From: Alectoria sarmentosa
Lineage: Eukaryota; Ascomycota; Lecanoromycetes; Lecanorales; Parmeliaceae
NCBI GenBank assembly: GCA_009733775.1
Contig: WOGZ01000047.1
Coordinates: 62,001 to 126,000 of the forward strand
Direction: 5' to 3'
Length of the DNA: 64,000 bases
The notes under the pieces are model-generated. The model was given only the letters and a program-made list of their open reading frames with translations. It was not told the origin of the DNA and ran no database searches. Within the stretch, counting starts at the first letter, position 1, and each line of letters begins with the position of its first letter. The position numbers were made by a program, and so were the translations under genes. Positions 59,661 through 64,000 of the stretch are shown piece after piece.

Positions 59661-60304
59661 GTGTAATCAGTGCTGCTTTGACGATTGACCGATTCAGTTT
59701 CGGCTGGAGACCTCTGCTTCACATACAAGGTGGAAGAAGGGAGTGGTATCGCTTCAACGCTGTTGGTCATGACCGAAGAATCTGCCCTCGGACTTTCATA
59801 ATTGATTATCCTATCGCTCGAAATGAAACCCTGAACATTGTTGCTGCATCTGAAATGAATGTTAATTTGCAACCCCATTTTTGGTCATATAATCGCTTCT
59901 GTGAACGCCAAAGTGATTATAGGTATATTTCTCTCGTGACTGTTCCAGCGAGTAGACACCTTATTGAAGGTACCGGAAGCGAAACTTTTTTGCGATCATG
60001 CTTCTTGAGCCGGCCAAATCAATTTTTTACTGTTTTTGCAAGTCACCTCTGGTACGATTGCCAAATCAGTTGCAGATGTGAGTCTCATACAAGAAGGTAC
60101 ACGCAGGTCTGCAACAGTCCTGGACAGCGCTACTAGCGGCCCTAACGAGCTTCTATGCTAAACCTTGACGTCTTGGCATAGGGTCCCGTGATGCGTCTCA
60201 GCGTGCTGCATTACTTCGAGTTCTGAAAGCCATGTGCGCTGTTGTCACAAGCCAGTATTCTCAACAAATGTTCCAGTCAACGGAAGGCAAATCCGCGCAT
60301 CACC
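59661..60304. other. Gene-free stretch with partial repeat copy C
   Basis: Holds a short match to the dispersed repeat at about 60095-60145 (AGGTCTGCA, then GTCCTGGACAGCGCTA). Remaining frames are unrecognised. Confidence 0.4.
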
Positions 60305-60463
60305 ATGCCTCCGATCTCCCTTCATCCAGATCCGCTCATCCGTCGTTGGAAACCTGTACTCTATGTAGCACTAGAAGACCAACAGAACCGAGCACAGGAG
60401 GCTCAAATAAATCCACCACAGCTACAATTCGGCATATATTATAAAGGTCAAATCGGAGCCTGA
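60305..60463 (+). pseudogene. LYVALY-family N-terminal remnant
   Basis: 52 codons from an ATG: the segment RRWKPVLYVALEDQQN carries the family's opening motif, then the frame stops before the YHWxxLVGP block. On the opposite strand to the 48-53 kb array. Probably a decayed or truncated further copy. Confidence 0.5.
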
Positions 60464-61128
60464 CGTTTCTCTATCTGTAAAGACGCATGGAAACCACTTC
60501 CCCAGTCAAACTCATAGTGGTCTTAAATTGCTCTATATACATCCTTTCACAGCCATGGAGTTGTCTCGCCTACCGCAGCAAAGCGCAAGAATCTCGATGT
60601 CGTCCAGACGTTGACGACTCGGTACCCGGTAGTCTCGAAACCCAGGGGATTCGAACCCTTCATTCTGTGCCGTTGGGCTTTTAGTCGTCGTCAAAGTGAC
60701 AGCTCTTTGGGTTCCAACCATTTTTCCTTGTACTATACCAGTGCAGTGGTATTTAGCCCTTCAAGATAAATTAGGTAAGCTGGAAGACCGACCCGCGAGA
60801 TTCTAATTGATTTACGCGAAAATTACTTTGGGAAGCCGAAAACCCCAGGACTGATGCCAAATGGAAAAAAACTTTGGGAGGTTTATACGTTTGCTACGTG
60901 TTTGCCAGTTCATAGAGTTCTGTCCGCTGAAGATATGGCTTAGTACGGAGGTAATCCACCAGTGGCCATAGACGGCTTGGAAGGTTTTCATCTAGTGCGT
61001 TGTGTCATCTACATGAAAATGGCAGTGACTCTATCTAAGCATACCTGGATATCGTACACACAGGCGGAAAGCCTCTCGCATCGCCAATAGCGCCGATATA
61101 GGCCTCCGTCCTTGGAGGGACATGCAGA
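60464..61128. other. Gene-free stretch
   Basis: Contains a tRNA B-box-like sequence on the minus strand near 60645-60658, but no foldable tRNA. Otherwise nothing recognised. Confidence 0.4.
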
Positions 61129-62309
61129 CTACGATGTTCTCGCGCCCACCGGAGCTCCACTTCTCCTCCTACCAGCCAGCGCCCTTCCCATCGCATCTCT
61201 GACCTCCGGATCCGCCCTGATAGTATTGTTTACTAGCCATTCCTTCACTCTCCCTCTCAACTCGTTTGTGCCCTGCTCGTCACCCGCAAAAGGCGCCATA
61301 TCCATCGCCAGCAATCTGCTGGATTCGATTTCGCTAGCCTTGGCGATTCCCTCGAGTCTCATCAGTTGCTGCAGTTCGTGTGGAGAGGTTGTTGTTGTTG
61401 GGCCAGGTTTCCCCTGTGGAAAGAGGTTTCCGAGCTGGGAGAAGGCGATGAAGAGAGTGAACGTGGCCTTGCGGGCTAGGGCGAGGAGCTGGAAAGGAAG
61501 CAGTGGTGGATGGACGGTCAATCTGCTAAGTATGGGGTTGAAAAATTTGGTGAGTAATGGCGAGGGGTACGGGCGTGTGATGGTGTGATATTCAAGCAGA
61601 AAGAGACCGGCGAGGGTCAGGTATCGCCAGAAGCGTCCCCATTGGAGATAGTTTGTGAGGCTCAAGAGAGCCAACATTAGGGTTGAACCGGCGTAGAGGG
61701 GTAGGGAGGAAGCCTGTATGCCTGCGACCAGATAATCGCGGATTGTCTTGCAATGCTGATACTTCAGTATATCGGGACCGAAGCGTTCGTAGGCGAAGCG
61801 TTTGATGGAGTCAGAAAGGGTATCCTGGGCGGTTTTGAGATTGACAAAATTGGATTCGGCCGCTGCATGTCGGATTGGGTCGTCCGCGGGGACTTTGTCC
61901 GGATGTTGGAGAGCAGCCAGTCTCCGGAACCTCGATTTTATTTGTTTTTCTTCCACGTCTGGGGCAAGACCGAGATCTTGATAGAAATCTCCCGACTGCC
62001 GTAATATGTAGTCCGCTTCATAGAGAGTGTATAGTAGGTAAACGATTATGACTGTCATGTGTATGCGCCGTCTGTGTTTCACATATCTGGGACTCCCTGG
62101 CTGCGGCTTAGGGTCGCCGGCGCGGATAGCGATACCATAGAAGATTGATTGGAGCCACCCTGTCACAAGCTGTTGAGTCCCACGTTAGTATGTAGAACCT
62201 TGAGACATGCATATGCAGGTACACTTGAAACCAGCTTGCTAAGAAGAAAAGAACATACATTAGGCAAAAATGCCCATCCAGCGTAGGACAAAAGTGCTGT
62301 TGAAGACAT
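61129..62309 (-). CDS. Membrane-anchored DnaJ (J-domain) protein
   Basis: Two exons (62309-62259, 62169-61129), intron 89 bp, 363 residues. The ATG at 62309 adds MSSTALLSYAGWAFLPN before the longer exon and is in frame. A hydrophobic segment, TVIIVYLLYTLYEADYIL, precedes the J-domain, which reads DFYQDLGLAPDVEEKQIKSR and then LAALQHPDKV with the essential HPD. Two further hydrophobic stretches follow (LPLYAGSTLMLALLSL; FWRYLTLAGLFLLEY), and a charged C-terminal part. HPD stimulates Hsp70 ATPase. Probably an ER-membrane co-chaperone, by the anchor; compartment is inferred. Divergent from RPA43. Confidence 0.87.
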
Positions 62310-62547
62310 GGTAAATGAACGCTTTCTGTAGAGCACATTTCAGAATGACCAGAACAAAAGGAATGTTTTGGTGAAGACAGGTGTTGAAACACTTGCGCCA
62401 TGGTGCGCCTGTTGTTGGCTCGGCAGACCCCCCGGGATGTCGCGTGGGCTTTTAGCCGTTGAAGCTAACCGAAAGTCTAAATTCTGAGATGTTCGAAAAA
62501 GGTTTGTGGAGACTCGACAACATCACCCTCGCTAATCTGCAGTCCAG
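62310..62547. promoter_or_regulatory. Divergent promoter, J-protein / RPA43
   Basis: 238 bases between opposite start codons; both promoters must fit here. No specific motif claimed. Confidence 0.5.
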
Positions 62548-63603
62548 ATGATTATGTCGACTGAGACTGGCAGCCCCCAGCTTAGACGCAAGAAGCACGG
62601 GAAGTTGAAGGATAAGGACGTCGAGAAGAGTGAGAAAAAGCGTAAGAGGAATACTGTAGACGAAGTCGAGTCTGAATTGGGCTCGCCTACGAAGAAGCAC
62701 AGATCGAATGAACAGCCAAAAGCCTCTAGACCTCAGTCCAGACCTACAATACCGCCCCAAGGAGAACCGGTCTCTCCGTTCTACCTGCAGACCTCGTCCT
62801 TGTACCTACCTCTGCCGCCAATCTCTCAAAAGCATGCTTTACAAGGCATTTGCGCCGAGCATATTTCTCCGCTCATCCTCACATACTACCCACCTTTCCA
62901 CGGCATCGTCATATCTTATTCGAATGCGCAACTCTCCACCGACCCTCAGACTGAAGGGTCCAAACCAGCTTATGCGCGAGCTATCGACGAGTACGCCTCC
63001 AGCTTCATCTGGCTTACTGCGGACTTTATCATTTTCAAACCACGGAGGGGTAGCGTGATAGAGGGTTACGTCAATCTCCAGAGTGAGAGCACTATTGGGC
63101 TTTTATGCTTAAACTTCTTCAACGCGAGCCTTGAGAGGAAGAGATTACCAAAAGAGTGGAAATGGATACCTGGTGGGATGAAGGCTCCAGGGAAAAGGAA
63201 ATCAAAGAAACCTGTGAAAGACGACAGGTCGGACTTAGACGGACTGGTAGCCGAAGAGGACGATGGAGCTGAGCAGACTTTGGAGGACGCAGAAGGCTAT
63301 TTCCAAGACCAGGCAGGTAAAAAAGTTGAGGGTCTGCTACGATTCCGGGTCAAGAACGTGGACACGTCGAAGAGCATGGATCGCGAGACTGGCTTTGTGA
63401 GCATTGACGGCACCATGCTGAACGAGGATGAGGAACGGGAATTGCAGGAACAGGAGAGAGTAAGGTTACCGGATATGGGAAGGAAGCAATTGGGCTGGCA
63501 AAATGAGCCGTTGAACGCGATGACAGGTGCAATTGTGAATGGCTTTGCTGGTGCAATGGATATAGATGACATGCCAACTTCAAAACATAGAGCCAGATAT
63601 TAA
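62548..63603 (+). CDS. RPA43: DNA-directed RNA polymerase I subunit RPA43
   Basis: Intronless, 351 residues; a second Met two codons on (MSTETG) could be the real start. A Lys/Arg-rich, low-complexity N-terminus of about 70 residues suits a nucleolar protein. Then comes the conserved tip domain: FYLQTSSLYLPLPPISQKHA, LILTYYPPFHGIVISYSN, and after it the OB fold with FIIFKPRRGSVIEGYVNLQS and IGLLCLNFFNASL. An acidic insertion (about 225-255) separates the final strand LLRFRVKNVDTS and a tail. RPA43 pairs with RPA14 in the Pol I stalk and contacts Rrn3 during rRNA transcription. Symbol follows yeast usage. Confidence 0.9.
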   Translation: MIMSTETGSPQLRRKKHGKLKDKDVEKSEKKRKRNTVDEVESELGSPTKKHRSNEQPKASRPQSRPTIPPQGEPVSPFYLQTSSLYLPLPPISQKHALQGICAEHISPLILTYYPPFHGIVISYSNAQLSTDPQTEGSKPAYARAIDEYASSFIWLTADFIIFKPRRGSVIEGYVNLQSESTIGLLCLNFFNASLERKRLPKEWKWIPGGMKAPGKRKSKKPVKDDRSDLDGLVAEEDDGAEQTLEDAEGYFQDQAGKKVEGLLRFRVKNVDTSKSMDRETGFVSIDGTMLNEDEERELQEQERVRLPDMGRKQLGWQNEPLNAMTGAIVNGFAGAMDIDDMPTSKHRARY

Positions 63604-63820
63604 ATTTTAATTGAGCTATGTATGAGATTCGCTGCGAAAAGTCTCTATGTCTATGACACGGAATCAAGATATTTGCTTTCCAATGGTGGATTGTACGGCG
63701 CAGTGTATGATTTCTCAATAGGGCTCGCTAAGCTACGGCCCCGCGCTTTATAAACTCGACGCGCTCTCCACCTCACCTTCCCCAACACATCCAAAACATA
63801 AAATTCTGGATCCTGTAGCC
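63604..63820. promoter_or_regulatory. Spacer before the last gene
   Basis: 217 bases between the RPA43 stop and the next ATG; presumed RPA43 3' end and promoter of the partial gene. Confidence 0.4.
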
Positions 63821-64000
63821 ATGCGGCTTCAGCTGACAGTACAAAGGCACGGCTTGCCACCAGTACAAGTCCTGTGGACATTGGCATCAGCAGTCCGACC
63901 CCCACTTCTTGGAGCGGGCAACAGCATCACAATCTCGCAGTTCCTGGAACAGGTCAACGAAGTCCTACCTCTCGAGTCCGAGAATTGGGGCCTCGAGGAC
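63821..64000 (+). CDS. Conserved fungal protein, N-terminal part (runs off the window)
   Basis: ATG 63821 opens 60 codons with no stop: MRLQLTVQRHGLPPVQVLW, then ITISQFLEQVNEVLPLE and SENWGLED at the window end. I recognise this opening as shared by a widely conserved, mostly unnamed group of fungal proteins, but cannot name the function. The competing minus-strand frame at 63651-63905 is its shadow. Confidence 0.7.
   Translation, partial: MRLQLTVQRHGLPPVQVLWTLASAVRPPLLGAGNSITISQFLEQVNEVLPLESENWGLED

Noticed and set aside
60637..60715. tRNA gene on the minus strand (B-box-like GGTTCGAATCC and a 7-bp acceptor-like pairing)
   Set aside because: No A-box, no D-arm and no convincing anticodon stem could be drawn; at best a decayed tRNA-like sequence.

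Overview
The window reads as nuclear DNA of a filamentous ascomycete (Pezizomycotina). Genes carry several 44-107 bp spliceosomal introns, secondary-metabolism and rhodopsin-like membrane-protein families typical of moulds are present, and normal-GC gene islands alternate sharply with blocks so A+T-rich and stop-riddled that repeat-induced point mutation (RIP) is the obvious explanation. The species cannot be named from sequence alone.

Layout. 1-4.83 kb: AT-rich, RIP-degraded repeat DNA with faint Copia-like retroelement motifs and one short undamaged island. 4.85-10.1 kb: a lipid-droplet hydrolase-like gene, a multi-pass membrane protein and a small fungal protein of unknown function (family 'LYVALY', see below). 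10.6-34.9 kb: a secondary-metabolite cluster. It has a broken O-methyltransferase, a bifunctional class II/class I diterpene synthase, two LaeA-type SAM methyltransferases, three cytochrome P450s, a rhodopsin-like seven-helix membrane protein and a DHA2-type MFS exporter. 35.18-46.36 kb: an 11.2 kb element bounded by 100-bp terminal inverted repeats, into which a Ty3/Gypsy retrotransposon (two 235-bp LTRs, 5-bp target duplication) has inserted; the interior is RIP-mutated. 46.9-53.4 kb: a P450/patatin relic and a head-to-tail array of four 'LYVALY' paralogues. 54.8-64 kb: a GNAT acetyltransferase, an apparently intact O-methyltransferase, a UROD/MetE-like protein, a remnant of a further LYVALY gene, a membrane J-protein, RNA polymerase I subunit RPA43 and the start of a conserved gene running off the end. 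The last part looks like ordinary conserved chromosome.

How the genes fit together (inference): GGPP made elsewhere would be cyclised by the diterpene synthase, which has both DxDD and DExxE/NSE motifs, then oxidised by up to three P450s, possibly methylated, and exported by the MFS protein. No GGPP synthase and no pathway transcription factor is in the window. One P450 has lost the invariant ExxR arginine and one O-methyltransferase is a pseudogene, so the pathway may have been partly remodelled or lost. The LYVALY array is the least understood coding content: a shared N-terminal domain with fast-changing acidic or repetitive C-terminal tails, next to transposon-rich DNA.
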